From JANRLF01 sp033762815 (GTDB taxonomy: Bacteria; Bacteroidota; Bacteroidia; Chitinophagales; CAIOSU01), in contig JANRLF010000006.1 in the NCBI GenBank assembly GCA_033762815.1, positions 186,001 through 250,000 of the forward strand: a DNA stretch of 64,000 nt. Reading direction: 5' to 3'. The notes beneath the pieces are model-generated. The model was not told where the DNA came from, did no database searches, and saw only the letters and a program-made list of their open reading frames with translations. The first letter of the stretch is position 1. Every line of letters begins with the position of its first letter. A program made the translations under genes and the position numbers. This document shows positions 33,789-42,428 of the stretch, in pieces.

Positions 33789-34186
33789 AGTTCCGCAGAG
33801 AAAAACGCCAGCATTCAGAAGTAAACGCAGGTGCCCTTTCGGATATCCTCTTTTTCCTTTTGCTATTCTTCTTGATCGTTTCTACGCTGGCTAGCGCTAC
33901 CGCCATTAAACTGAAGCTGCCAAAAAGCAGCCAGGGCAAAAGTGTTCCCAGCAAGCCTATATATGTTTCCGTAAGTGCCGATTTACATTACTACGTCAAC
34001 CAAAAGGAGATTCTGTTAGAGCAATTGGCTGCCGAATTGGAAAATGAAAAAACAGGGAAAGACACCCCTCCTACGGTAGTACTTCGTGCGGAAGGGACGG
34101 TTCAAGTACAGCAATTGGTGGACTTGATGGACGTGATTAACGACACCGGCTTGCCCATAGTAATAGCGACAGACAAGAAAAAATAG
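33785..34186 (+). CDS. exbD: ExbD/TolR family biopolymer transport protein
   Basis: A 133-residue protein with one N-terminal helix carrying the conserved membrane Asp: ALSDILFFLLLFFLIVSTLAS, followed by KLPKSSQGK and a periplasmic domain (YVSVSADLHYYVNQKEI, VLRAEGTVQVQQLVDLMDVINDTG). It partners with the overlapping ExbB to energise TonB-dependent uptake or a related machine. The 4-bp overlap implies coupled translation. Confidence 0.9.
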   Translation: MKFRREKRQHSEVNAGALSDILFFLLLFFLIVSTLASATAIKLKLPKSSQGKSVPSKPIYVSVSADLHYYVNQKEILLEQLAAELENEKTGKDTPPTVVLRAEGTVQVQQLVDLMDVINDTGLPIVIATDKKK

Positions 34187-34224
34187 GGCCATCTTTCTAC
34201 TGCCCTTTCTAAGAACGCATAAAA

Positions 34225-34246
34225 AAACCCACCAAAAGGTGGGTTT
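34225..34246. terminator. Terminator hairpin between exbD and the NTF2-like gene
   Basis: AAACCCACC-aaaa-GGTGGGTTT is a perfect 9-bp stem. The run of A on its left side gives a T-run for the minus strand, so it mainly serves the convergent NTF2-like gene. On the plus strand the T-run is short. Confidence 0.8.
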
Positions 34247-34274
34247 CTCATTGTAATCCGTGGTTACAAGGCTA

Positions 34275-34649
34275 TTAATAGAAAAACTGCTCGGAAACGA
34301 CTTTGCCGTCCCTTACTTCATACACTCCCAGTTCTTCCATATTGATGCGGTTGCCCTCTTTGTTGGTGGTTTCAACGTTCATGGCAACGCTGAAGAAATT
34401 GCCGGAAACTTGTGGCTCGCTAACGGTGCAGCCGTGGAATTCAGCTACTGAATCGGCCCATTGCTTGCCTTTTTCGATAATAGCTTGGGTGCCTTGCGCC
34501 GTGCCCCAGCCGGTGTGCTCAGGTTCGGTGCTGGTGGCATTTTCATGGTAAAGCTCTTGTTGGGCGGTGTAGAAATCGCCTTGGCGGCAAAGTTCTGCCA
34601 AACGGTTGGCCACTGCTTGGGTGGTCATGGTTGCTTGTGTTGTTTCCAT
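34275..34649 (-). CDS. SnoaL/NTF2-like domain protein
   Basis: A 124-residue cytoplasmic protein with a cone-shaped NTF2-like fold pattern. Helices VANRLAELCRQGDFYTAQQELY and ATSTEPEHTGWGTAQGTQAIIEKGKQWAD precede strands VSEPQVSGNFFSVAMNVETTN and INMEELGVYEVRDGKVVSEQFFY. The last motif, in which regulated strands end with V-x-x-E-Q-F-x-Y, is typical of SnoaL-like proteins. These are ligand-binding or isomerase/hydrolase scaffolds; no specific substrate is evident. The start is the ATG at 34649 (METTQATM); an upstream extension to 34682 is less likely. Confidence 0.75.
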   Translation of the reverse strand: METTQATMTTQAVANRLAELCRQGDFYTAQQELYHENATSTEPEHTGWGTAQGTQAIIEKGKQWADSVAEFHGCTVSEPQVSGNFFSVAMNVETTNKEGNRINMEELGVYEVRDGKVVSEQFFY

Positions 34650-34813
34650 AAGGGTGTGTTTTTTAGAAAGGTACAAAACCACAGTCGATTAAAACAGCCC
34701 CTCGTGTAAAGGGTGTGTTAAATAAGCTGCATAAGAAATGCTAGGCAGGTAGGTTAGGGAATTGCAACTCCTGAAACAGCTTAGGAAGTTTACTCGGCGA
34801 TATGGCTTTATCC

Positions 34814-36211
34814 TCAGTTATGTAAAGCCCTATTATCAGTCGCGGCCAAGCAAGCTTCTTTCATGGCTTCGGTAAAGGTGGGGTGGGCATGGCTGGTTCG
34901 GGCAATGTCTTCCGCTGAGGCACGGAACTCCATGGCCACCACCGCTTCCGCAATCACATCGGCTATACGGGGGCCAATCATGTGCACGCCCAATATTTCA
35001 TCGGTGTCCTTGTGCGCCAAAACTTTTATAAAACCATCTGTATCCCCGCTGGCCACAGCCCTGCCAATGGCCTTGAAAGGAAAGCTGCCTGTTTTGTAGG
35101 GGATGCCTTTTTCGTCCAATTGGTCTTGGGTATAGCCCACGCTGGCCACCTCCGGCCAAGTGTAAGCCACGCCAGGAATCAGTAAATAGTTGATATGCGG
35201 TTTCTGTCCTTTCAAATATTCGGCAACGAACACCCCTTCTTCTTCCGCCTTGTGGGCCAGCATGGCTCCATCTATTACATCACCAATGGCAAATACCCCG
35301 GGTACATTGGTCTCTAAATGTTCGTTTACGGGTATTTTGCCCCTTTTGTCAACTTGAATGCCAATGTTCTCCAAGCCCAAGCCGCTGGTATAGGCCTTTC
35401 TGCCCACACATACCAAGCAATAATCTGCGGTAAAAGTTTCGGTTTTGCCTTCACTGCTCTCGGCGGTAACGGTTACCGTTTTGCCCTTCACTTTGGCGCC
35501 GCTCACTTTATAACCTAAGAAGAACTCAATGCCTTGCTTCTTTAACACCCTCAACAATTCCTTGCTCAAGTCCTTATCCATGGTGGCAATAATCTTATCC
35601 AAATACTCTACTATTTTCACTTTGGTGCCCAGGCGGCTATAAACCGAGCCTAGCTCCACACCAATGATGCCCCCACCGATAATGACCATTTCCTTGGGTA
35701 CTTCTGGCAAGGTCAAGGCTTCCGTTGAAGTAATAATTCGTTTCTTGTCGATATCAATTCCGGGCAGGGTCGAAACCTCGGAACCAGTGGCAATAATCAC
35801 TTTATCGGTTTCTATCTCCTTGCGCTCCCCTTTGGCATCGGTAATGGCGATTTTGTTTTTACTGATAAAACTGCCCATGCCGTAATGCACGTCAATTTTG
35901 TTTTTCTTCATCAAAAACGCCACCCCATTATTGTTTTGTGCCACCACCTGCTCCTTACGCTTAATCATCTGCGCCCAGTTGATACTAAGGCCACCCACAT
36001 CAATGCCATGGGTTTGGAAGTGATGCGCTGCGTTATAGTAGTGCTCCGATGAATCCAACAAAGCCTTGGAAGGGATACAACCCACATTGAGGCAGGTACC
36101 GCCCAATACAGGTTCTTTTTCAATAATAGCTGTTTTGAAACCCAATTGGGCACAACGGATGGCGGCTACGTATCCCCCGGGGCCCGAGCCAATAACGGTT
36201 ACATCGTACAT
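34814..36211 (-). CDS. lpdA: Dihydrolipoyl dehydrogenase (E3)
   Basis: A 465-residue FAD/NAD disulfide oxidoreductase. Features are the FAD loop VIGSGPGGYVAAIRCAQLG, the redox pair in GGTCLNVGCIPSK (Cys40, Cys45), the NAD loop IIGGGIIGVELGSVYSRLGTKV, FAIGDVIDGAMLAHKAEEEG, and the dimer-interface catalytic His in TSHAHPTFTEAMKEA. It reoxidises dihydrolipoamide in pyruvate/2-oxoglutarate dehydrogenase or the glycine cleavage system. No E1/E2 gene is adjacent, which is common in Bacteroidota. Length is normal for the family. Confidence 0.95.
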   Translation of the reverse strand: MYDVTVIGSGPGGYVAAIRCAQLGFKTAIIEKEPVLGGTCLNVGCIPSKALLDSSEHYYNAAHHFQTHGIDVGGLSINWAQMIKRKEQVVAQNNNGVAFLMKKNKIDVHYGMGSFISKNKIAITDAKGERKEIETDKVIIATGSEVSTLPGIDIDKKRIITSTEALTLPEVPKEMVIIGGGIIGVELGSVYSRLGTKVKIVEYLDKIIATMDKDLSKELLRVLKKQGIEFFLGYKVSGAKVKGKTVTVTAESSEGKTETFTADYCLVCVGRKAYTSGLGLENIGIQVDKRGKIPVNEHLETNVPGVFAIGDVIDGAMLAHKAEEEGVFVAEYLKGQKPHINYLLIPGVAYTWPEVASVGYTQDQLDEKGIPYKTGSFPFKAIGRAVASGDTDGFIKVLAHKDTDEILGVHMIGPRIADVIAEAVVAMEFRASAEDIARTSHAHPTFTEAMKEACLAATDNRALHN

Positions 36212-36299
36212 ACTCTTTCAGATTGACAGCCTAGGGCCGTTTTGATTAAAACTGGGTCAAAATTAGCCTTTTTGCATCGGAATGAATGGATTTCGGCTA

Positions 36300-38132
36300 T
36301 TAAAATGCCTGTAGCTCTACCAGTTTTTTATAGGTGCCATTTTTGGCCATCAGGCCGATATGGTTGCCTCGTTCAATGATTTCCCCGTACTGCATTACCA
36401 ATATCTCGTCAGCGAACTGTATGGTGCTCAGGCGGTGGGCAATCACAATGGTGGTGCGGTTTTCCATCAGCTTATAAATGGCTTCCTGCACCAGTTTTTC
36501 CGATTTGGTGTCCAGCGATGAGGTGGCTTCGTCCAAAATGAGTATGGGGGGGTCGTTCAGCACGGCGCGAGCAATGGTAAGGCGCTGTTTCTCGCCCCCG
36601 CTCAATTTATTGCCGCGGTCGCCAATATAGGTATCGTAGCCACTCTCCATACGGCTGATAAACTCATCGGCATTGGCCACTTTGGCAGCGCGAATCACGT
36701 CCTCCCTGGTCACATTCTCCATGCCGAATGCGATATTGTTGTGCACCGTATCGTTGAACAAGATGGCTTCCTGCGAAACGATGCCCATCAAGCCCCTTAA
36801 ATCTTTGAGGCGAAACTCCCGGATATCCCTTCCATCAATCAGTATTTTGCCCTTCAGCACGTCGTAAAACCTTGGCAACAAATCCACGAAAGTCGATTTA
36901 CCAGAACCGGATTGCCCTACCAATGCCAACATTTTCCCTTTGCGGATAGTGACGTTGATATCCTTCAATACGGGAATATTGTCATAATTGTAATAGGCAA
37001 AATGGACGTTTTTGTATTCAATGGTCTCTTTAAACTCACTGATGGGTTGGGCGTTGGGCTGCTCGTGGATTTCATTATCTGCATTGAGGATGCCGTCAAT
37101 CCTTTCCGATGAAGCCAAGCCTTGCTGGATATTGTAGAATGCCGATGAGAAATTTTTGGCGGGCGGAATCAAGGTTGCGAATACCAGTATGAACAGGATA
37201 AAACCTTTGGCCTCAATTTCGCCGCCCAATACCAACTGTCCGCCATACCACAATATCATGGCCACAATGATAATGGACAAAAACTCCGATAGGGGCGACG
37301 CCAAAGAGCGCCTGCGCAACATCTTGGTCATTAATAGGAAATAATTGCCATTCTCGTTCCTGAAACGTTGCCGCTGATAGTTTTCCGCATTGAAGGCTTT
37401 CACGATTTTTATCCCCGTAAGGGTTTCCTCTATTAAAGACATTAGTTGGCCCAGCTTTTCCTGCCCTTTTTTGGAAACCCTTTTCAGGTTCTTGCCAATA
37501 TTGCCCACCACCAGTGCCATTACCAATATCATGAAAAGCACGAATAGCGTGAGACTTGGACTGATATAAAGCATTACGCATAAGTGGAAGATAATGGTCA
37601 TCGGCTCCCTAAAAGCCACTTCCAACGTACTCATGATGCTTTTCTCCACTTCTTGCACGTCGGTACTCATTCGGGTAATCAGGTCGCCCTTGCGTTCTTT
37701 GGAAAAGAAAGAAAGGGGCAGTACCAAAATTTTATCGTACAACTGCTTCCTGATGTCCTTCACCACCCCGTAACGTACCGGAGCCATTACCCATAAGGAT
37801 AGGTAATTGAAAATGTTCTTCAAGAAAAACACGATGATAATTACAATGCAGATATATAACAACACCACTGGCTTACCTTCGCTCAATACGGCATTGATAA
37901 AATAGTAATCGAGCACTTCTTTGCCATAGGCTCCCAAATGCAGCAAATCAACAAAAACCGGTTTGGGAGGTAATCGCAGCTCCGTTTGACTAAACAGAAT
38001 GTCCAAGAAAGGCACAATGAGTACCAAAGAGAAAAGCGAAAAAACGATGTATAGGATATTGAAAAAGATATTGAGAAGAACCAGCGTAGGGTACTTTCTA
38101 ATATAGGACAGAATGCGAAGAGAACCGCTCAT
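36300..38132 (-). CDS. MsbA-like ABC transporter (fused permease and ATPase)
   Basis: A 610-residue half-transporter with six membrane helices (residues about 15-320), then an ATPase domain: Walker A GQSGSGKST near residue 406, Q-loop VSQEAILFND, signature LSGGEKQR, Walker B ILILDEATSSLD, and the H-loop IVIAHRLST. This type exports lipids (MsbA-like, lipid A core flipping), drugs or peptides as a homodimer. The start is the ATG at 38132 (MSGSLRI); a TTG three codons earlier is not needed. It diverges from rbfA with 78 bp between the starts. Confidence 0.9.
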   Translation of the reverse strand: MSGSLRILSYIRKYPTLVLLNIFFNILYIVFSLFSLVLIVPFLDILFSQTELRLPPKPVFVDLLHLGAYGKEVLDYYFINAVLSEGKPVVLLYICIVIIIVFFLKNIFNYLSLWVMAPVRYGVVKDIRKQLYDKILVLPLSFFSKERKGDLITRMSTDVQEVEKSIMSTLEVAFREPMTIIFHLCVMLYISPSLTLFVLFMILVMALVVGNIGKNLKRVSKKGQEKLGQLMSLIEETLTGIKIVKAFNAENYQRQRFRNENGNYFLLMTKMLRRRSLASPLSEFLSIIIVAMILWYGGQLVLGGEIEAKGFILFILVFATLIPPAKNFSSAFYNIQQGLASSERIDGILNADNEIHEQPNAQPISEFKETIEYKNVHFAYYNYDNIPVLKDINVTIRKGKMLALVGQSGSGKSTFVDLLPRFYDVLKGKILIDGRDIREFRLKDLRGLMGIVSQEAILFNDTVHNNIAFGMENVTREDVIRAAKVANADEFISRMESGYDTYIGDRGNKLSGGEKQRLTIARAVLNDPPILILDEATSSLDTKSEKLVQEAIYKLMENRTTIVIAHRLSTIQFADEILVMQYGEIIERGNHIGLMAKNGTYKKLVELQAF

Positions 38133-38210
38133 GAGGTACAAACAAATATATCACTAACTTTGGTTAAATTGGCAGGCTATTCGCAGCATAGCACGGATAG
38201 CCGATATAAT

Positions 38211-38585
38211 ATGGAATCGAGGAGGCAAAGTAAAGTTGCAAGCGTTCTGCAAAAAGCATTTAGCGAGGTGTTGTTAAAGCATGGCTCCAACTATTACGGC
38301 AATACTTTTGTTACCATCACCGACGTGCGCACCACCCCCGATTTACTGGTAGCACGGTTCTATATGAGCGTAATGGATCCCAATCGCCGACAAGCAGTAA
38401 TGGCCGCACTCAAAGAAAACAGCCACGAGATAAGAAGGCATTTGGGCAATAAACTGAAAAGCCAGTTGCGCAGGATACCGGAATTGGAATTTTTCCTAGA
38501 CGAAACGCTGGATGAGGTTTTCCGGATTGACGAACTGCTGAAGCAAGATAAACTGAAAGGCGGCAATAGCAACGAAGAAGCTTAA
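38211..38585 (+). CDS. rbfA: 30S ribosome-binding factor A
   Basis: A 124-residue protein starting MESRRQSKVASVLQKAFSE, with the KH-type fold blocks FVTITDVRTTPDLLVARFYMSVMD and HEIRRHLGNKLKSQLRRIPELEFFLDET. RbfA helps process the 16S 5' end and mature the 30S subunit, especially in the cold. The ATG at 38211 is chosen because the upstream TTG at 38160 would add a non-conserved 17-residue tail. It is followed 7 bp later by a permease gene, so the two are probably co-transcribed. Confidence 0.9.
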   Translation: MESRRQSKVASVLQKAFSEVLLKHGSNYYGNTFVTITDVRTTPDLLVARFYMSVMDPNRRQAVMAALKENSHEIRRHLGNKLKSQLRRIPELEFFLDETLDEVFRIDELLKQDKLKGGNSNEEA

Positions 38586-38592
38586 AACCATT

Positions 38593-39828
38593 ATGAACCT
38601 GTTTCCATTAAGGGTTGCCGTTCGGTATTTGCTTTCCAAAAAATCGACCAATGCTATCAATATCATTACCTACATTACCATGGTGGGTATGGGCGCCATC
38701 AGTTTTGCCCTGGTACTGATACTTTCTGTTTTCAACGGCTTTGAAGACCTGAACATACAACTGAACAACACCTTCAATCCTGACCTAACTATCAGTCCAA
38801 AAGAGGGAAAGGTTTTTGTCCCAACGGAAAAACAGTTAGCCGAAGTAAAGAAACTGGAAGGCGTAGCTTCGGTTTCCGAAGTATTGTTGGAACAAGCTGC
38901 CCTGAAGTACGCCGACAATGAGTTTATCGGTACCCTAAAAGGGGTGGATGAAAACTATAAGGTAGTCACCGCCATTGATACGGCCATGGTTAGGGGCAAT
39001 TTTGTATTGGATAAGGGCAGTGCCCCCTATGCCGTGTTTGGGGCGGGCGTAGAGCGCAACCTGGACTTAAACATTGAAGACCATCTTGCAAGCGTAACCC
39101 TCTTGATACCCAATAGGGGAAGGAGTGTAAACCCATTGAATCCCAGCCAATCTTTTACCCGGGCAAGTGTAGTGCCAGCAGGCACTTTCTCCATTCAAAT
39201 GGAATATGACTATAAGTATGTGTTCGTTGATTTGGATTTCCTTCGCAGCTTATTGAAGTACGAAAAGGAAGTATCGGCCTTGGAAATAAAAGTACAGGAA
39301 AATGGCAATCTGGAATCGGTTAGGGCTGGCTTAGGAAAAATTTTCGGTAAGGACTTCCACTATCGCGACCGCTACCAGCAAAACGAAACCCTTTACAAGG
39401 TCATTAAAACGGAAAAGTTGGTTTTGTTCGCTATCCTGTCCTTTGTATTGGCCATAGCGGGCTTTAACATTATTGGCTCGCTCTCTATGCTGGTATTGGA
39501 GAAAACCCGCGATATCGCCATTTTAAAAGCCATGGGGGCTGACAATAGTATCATCAGGCGCATTTTTCTTTTCGAGGGCCTGCTAAGCTCATTGGCAGGT
39601 AGCCTAACGGGCATTGTTTTAGCCATCATTGTGTGCCTGTTGCAAATGAATTTTGGCATTATCAAGCTTCAGGGCAGTGGCTCTTTTATTATCGATGCCT
39701 ATCCGGTGAAATTAAAGTTGGCCGATGGCTTGTCGGTACTGGTGGTAGTGGTTGCCATTAGTTTGATAGCTTCATGGGTACCAGCATACAGGGCATCGCT
39801 ACAGAATAGATCTATAAAGGAAGAGTAG
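38593..39828 (+). CDS. LolC/E-like (FtsX/MacB-type) ABC permease
   Basis: A 411-residue membrane protein with helix 1 (INIITYITMVGMGAISFALVLILSVFNGFEDL), a periplasmic domain of about 230 residues, and three C-terminal helices (LVLFAILSFVLAIAGFNIIGSLSML, GLLSSLAGSLTGIVLAIIVCLLQM, LSVLVVVVAISLIASWVPAYRAS). The cytoplasmic coupling motif is LEKTRDIAILKAMGADNSIIRRIF. The arrangement matches the lipoprotein-releasing permeases LolC/LolE; the ATPase (LolD-like) is not adjacent. It sits 7 bp after rbfA, and its end overlaps the convergent epimerase gene by 17 bp. Confidence 0.85.
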   Translation: MNLFPLRVAVRYLLSKKSTNAINIITYITMVGMGAISFALVLILSVFNGFEDLNIQLNNTFNPDLTISPKEGKVFVPTEKQLAEVKKLEGVASVSEVLLEQAALKYADNEFIGTLKGVDENYKVVTAIDTAMVRGNFVLDKGSAPYAVFGAGVERNLDLNIEDHLASVTLLIPNRGRSVNPLNPSQSFTRASVVPAGTFSIQMEYDYKYVFVDLDFLRSLLKYEKEVSALEIKVQENGNLESVRAGLGKIFGKDFHYRDRYQQNETLYKVIKTEKLVLFAILSFVLAIAGFNIIGSLSMLVLEKTRDIAILKAMGADNSIIRRIFLFEGLLSSLAGSLTGIVLAIIVCLLQMNFGIIKLQGSGSFIIDAYPVKLKLADGLSVLVVVVAISLIASWVPAYRASLQNRSIKEE

Positions 39829-40819
39829 CGTAAGCTTGGCCTGCCTTTTTGCTTTCCATGTAGGCTTGGCAGCATTCCCTTAGGCTTTGTTCAATGGGTA
39901 TAAACTGATATGCAAATCGCTGTTTTATTTTCTCGTTGCTATAGGTATGCCTTTCCGTAATCAGTTGGGCAATCTCGCTGTTGAGCGCTGGCTCCGTATT
40001 TGAAAACAAAGAACGTGTTCTTTCGGCCAATACTGCCAAGGTGGTGATGGCTCCACTCAGTGCTTTTGTAGGCTTTTTAACCTTGAAATTGTCCGCAATC
40101 TGCCCAATGACTTCCCTGTAGGATAAGTTTTCCGCATTGAGGATGAAACGCTCGTTGATGATATCACTATCCATTAGTCGAATAGCTACCTGGGCTACAT
40201 CGCGTACATCAACATATCCATTGGAGCCGACGGGATAGAAATCGATGCCATGATCCACCTGTGAAAAAAGCTTCAAAGATGAATCGCTCCATCTTCCAGC
40301 TCCTAAAATAAGGCTTGGGTTAACAATTACGGCTTTGAGCCCTTCCAACATACCCCGCCAAACCTCAATTTCCCCCAAGTATTTGCTTAGTCCATAGGAA
40401 GAGTCGTAATCAGCATCCAATACCTCACTCTTTTCATCCAGTATTTCACCATGCTTACTGGTACCCAATGCCGTTACCGAACTGAAGTAAAGCAACTTCT
40501 TTATCCCCTGCTGTAGCGCTACATTTACCACATTTGCGGTGCCTTCAGCATTTATTTTCAGCATTTGCTGTCGCTGGGAAGGGCGGAAAGAGATAAATGC
40601 TGCCGCATGATAAACTTGTTCCACCCCTTGCATGGCATCTTCCAGTGAAACTATATCCAATACATCTCCGTCAACCCATTCTATTTGTGCCACGTAATCG
40701 CCTAGTAAGGATAGGTCGCTGCTAGGGCGCTTGATGGCCCTCACCTGCTTATTGGCTTTAAGCAGATACTTTGTTAAATAAGAACCCACCAATCCGGTGG
40801 CTCCCGTTACCAATACCAT
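39812..40819 (-). CDS. NAD-dependent epimerase/dehydratase-like (extended SDR)
   Basis: A 335-residue extended short-chain dehydrogenase with nucleotide motif MVLVTGATGLVGSYLTKYLL, D-x-x-D-like WVDGDVLD, VYHAAAFISF, and the catalytic SYGLSKYLGE (Tyr-x-x-x-Lys). It resembles dihydroflavonol reductase/3-beta-HSD-type epimerases with NAD(P) binding. The substrate cannot be determined. The ATG at 40819 directly follows the TAA of anmK (TAAATG), so it is cotranslated with that gene. The two may share a transcript without a shared pathway. Confidence 0.8.
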   Translation of the reverse strand: MVLVTGATGLVGSYLTKYLLKANKQVRAIKRPSSDLSLLGDYVAQIEWVDGDVLDIVSLEDAMQGVEQVYHAAAFISFRPSQRQQMLKINAEGTANVVNVALQQGIKKLLYFSSVTALGTSKHGEILDEKSEVLDADYDSSYGLSKYLGEIEVWRGMLEGLKAVIVNPSLILGAGRWSDSSLKLFSQVDHGIDFYPVGSNGYVDVRDVAQVAIRLMDSDIINERFILNAENLSYREVIGQIADNFKVKKPTKALSGAITTLAVLAERTRSLFSNTEPALNSEIAQLITERHTYSNEKIKQRFAYQFIPIEQSLRECCQAYMESKKAGQAYATLPL

Positions 40820-41938
40820 TTATAAACTTGTTTTCAAATAGTGTTCCGTACCTTGGTAGATGGCGCCGCCTATACTGTCTTTACTGGCACCGGTTACACT
40901 ACTGAAGCAGTTGATTTGATTGCGCACGCGCAACACGCCCATCAGGGCCATCAATACCGCTTCTTTGAATTTCACCGTTTCTTTATCGGGCACCACCACT
41001 TCCAAAGGCAGGTGGGCCTTGATACGTTCCATCAAAAAAGTATTGAACGCACCACCACCAGTTACTAAGATACGGTCATTTGCAGAGATGGCCACATTTT
41101 CCCTCCGTTGAACTTGCTTAAAGGCATTGCCCAATTGGATGGCGATAAGCTCGCAGGTGGTTCGCAGCTTGTCTTCAAGAGGAATTGAATGCCTACTGAA
41201 CACAGGCATCATTACTTTGCTTACCCAGCCACCGCTCAATGATTTGGGATAATCTTTTTCGTAATACCAGGAGGCATTGAGTTCTTGTAGCAACATTTCA
41301 TTGATTTTCCCACTACGGGCGATATTGCCGTCCTCGTCATACTCCTTTCCTAAATATCCCGCCAGCTTGTTCAGTGCCAGATTTACTGCGCTCACATCAA
41401 AGGCAACGTACTTGCCATCGATGTTACAAGCAATGTTGGAAATGCCCCCAAGGTTAAGGAAATACTTATACTCAGAAAAAAGGTATTTGTTAGCTGCTGG
41501 TGCTATGGGCGTTCCTTGGCCCCCCAAGGCCACGTCAGAAGTGCGGAAGTCGCAAACAACCGGATAGCCGGTGCGCATAGCTATGGCGGCACCGCAACCG
41601 ATTTGGCTGGTAAATAGATTTTCAGGCTGATGGAAAACTGTCTGCCCATGTGAAGCGATAAAATCAATTTTACCCCTTAACTGGTGCCTATCGATAAACT
41701 CTTTTACCTTTTCCCCCACGAAATGGCCAAAAAAGGTATGTGTTTTAATGTAAGTAATGGCGTTTTGCAATACCAGCTTCTCCAGGCGCAGTTTCCATTT
41801 GGCGGGGAAGGCCGGACATTCAGAAATCAAGACTTTATACTTGAACTGTTCGCCATCCGTATCAATTTGGCAATAAGCAATATCCAAACCATCCATTGAG
41901 CTACCCGACATTAACCCAATTACCTTGTAACTTTCCAT
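40820..41938 (-). CDS. anmK: Anhydro-N-acetylmuramic acid kinase
   Basis: A 372-residue ASKHA-fold kinase with the signature GLMSGSSMDGLDIAYCQI at the N-terminus, SHGQTVFHQ, VCDFRTSDVALGGQGTPIAP, FLNLGGISNIAC, and ILVTGGGAFNTFLMERIK. It phosphorylates and hydrolyses 1,6-anhydro-MurNAc recovered from peptidoglycan turnover, giving MurNAc 6-phosphate. Length matches the E. coli enzyme. Start ATG at 41938. No murQ is adjacent, but murein recycling genes are often dispersed. Confidence 0.93.
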   Translation of the reverse strand: MESYKVIGLMSGSSMDGLDIAYCQIDTDGEQFKYKVLISECPAFPAKWKLRLEKLVLQNAITYIKTHTFFGHFVGEKVKEFIDRHQLRGKIDFIASHGQTVFHQPENLFTSQIGCGAAIAMRTGYPVVCDFRTSDVALGGQGTPIAPAANKYLFSEYKYFLNLGGISNIACNIDGKYVAFDVSAVNLALNKLAGYLGKEYDEDGNIARSGKINEMLLQELNASWYYEKDYPKSLSGGWVSKVMMPVFSRHSIPLEDKLRTTCELIAIQLGNAFKQVQRRENVAISANDRILVTGGGAFNTFLMERIKAHLPLEVVVPDKETVKFKEAVLMALMGVLRVRNQINCFSSVTGASKDSIGGAIYQGTEHYLKTSL

Positions 41939-41978
41939 TTCCTGTATTTATTACTTAAACCTTAATATACTGTTTCCC

Positions 41979-42311
41979 CTACTTCCTTAATGTCATAACA
42001 TATGCAGCAACGGAATCAATTTCCTGTTGATTGATTATACCCTTAAAGGGTGCCATCAATCTTCTGCCATTGGTAACCACATTTACTACTTCAGATTGCT
42101 CCAATACCGAAACCATAAGATTGGAGGCTCCACTTAAGCCCAATGTGCCATCATCTCCGTGGCATGCTTTGCAATATTGTTGATAGACCGCTTTGCCTTT
42201 ATTATTGCCTTTTAATAGCGTCGGCTGATGGCCATTTCCACTATTACCACACGATAGCATAATTCCAAGTACAATAGTTGTCATAAACGACAAGCATAGT
42301 TTTTTCTTCAT
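41979..42311 (-). CDS. Cytochrome c (class I) lipoprotein
   Basis: A 110-residue lipoprotein (MLSC lipobox near residue 21) with a single haem motif YCKACHGDDG and the distal Met in GRRLMAPFKG. The rest (GKAVYQQY, VVNVVTNGR, IDSVAAYVMTL) is standard class I cytochrome c. It probably carries electrons at the periplasmic face of the membrane. It is alone, 40 bp upstream of anmK on the same strand. A respiratory partner is not visible nearby. Confidence 0.85.
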   Translation of the reverse strand: MKKKLCLSFMTTIVLGIMLSCGNSGNGHQPTLLKGNNKGKAVYQQYCKACHGDDGTLGLSGASNLMVSVLEQSEVVNVVTNGRRLMAPFKGIINQQEIDSVAAYVMTLRK

Positions 42312-42428
42312 AGTTTTCAGTTTGTCAAAGAGTCGGCTAAAGATATAAAAATCTCTATTGCAAATAAATGAATTAGAACAAACTACATTAATTAAGGCAA
42401 AACAAATTGACGAGGATTTTGTTGCGTT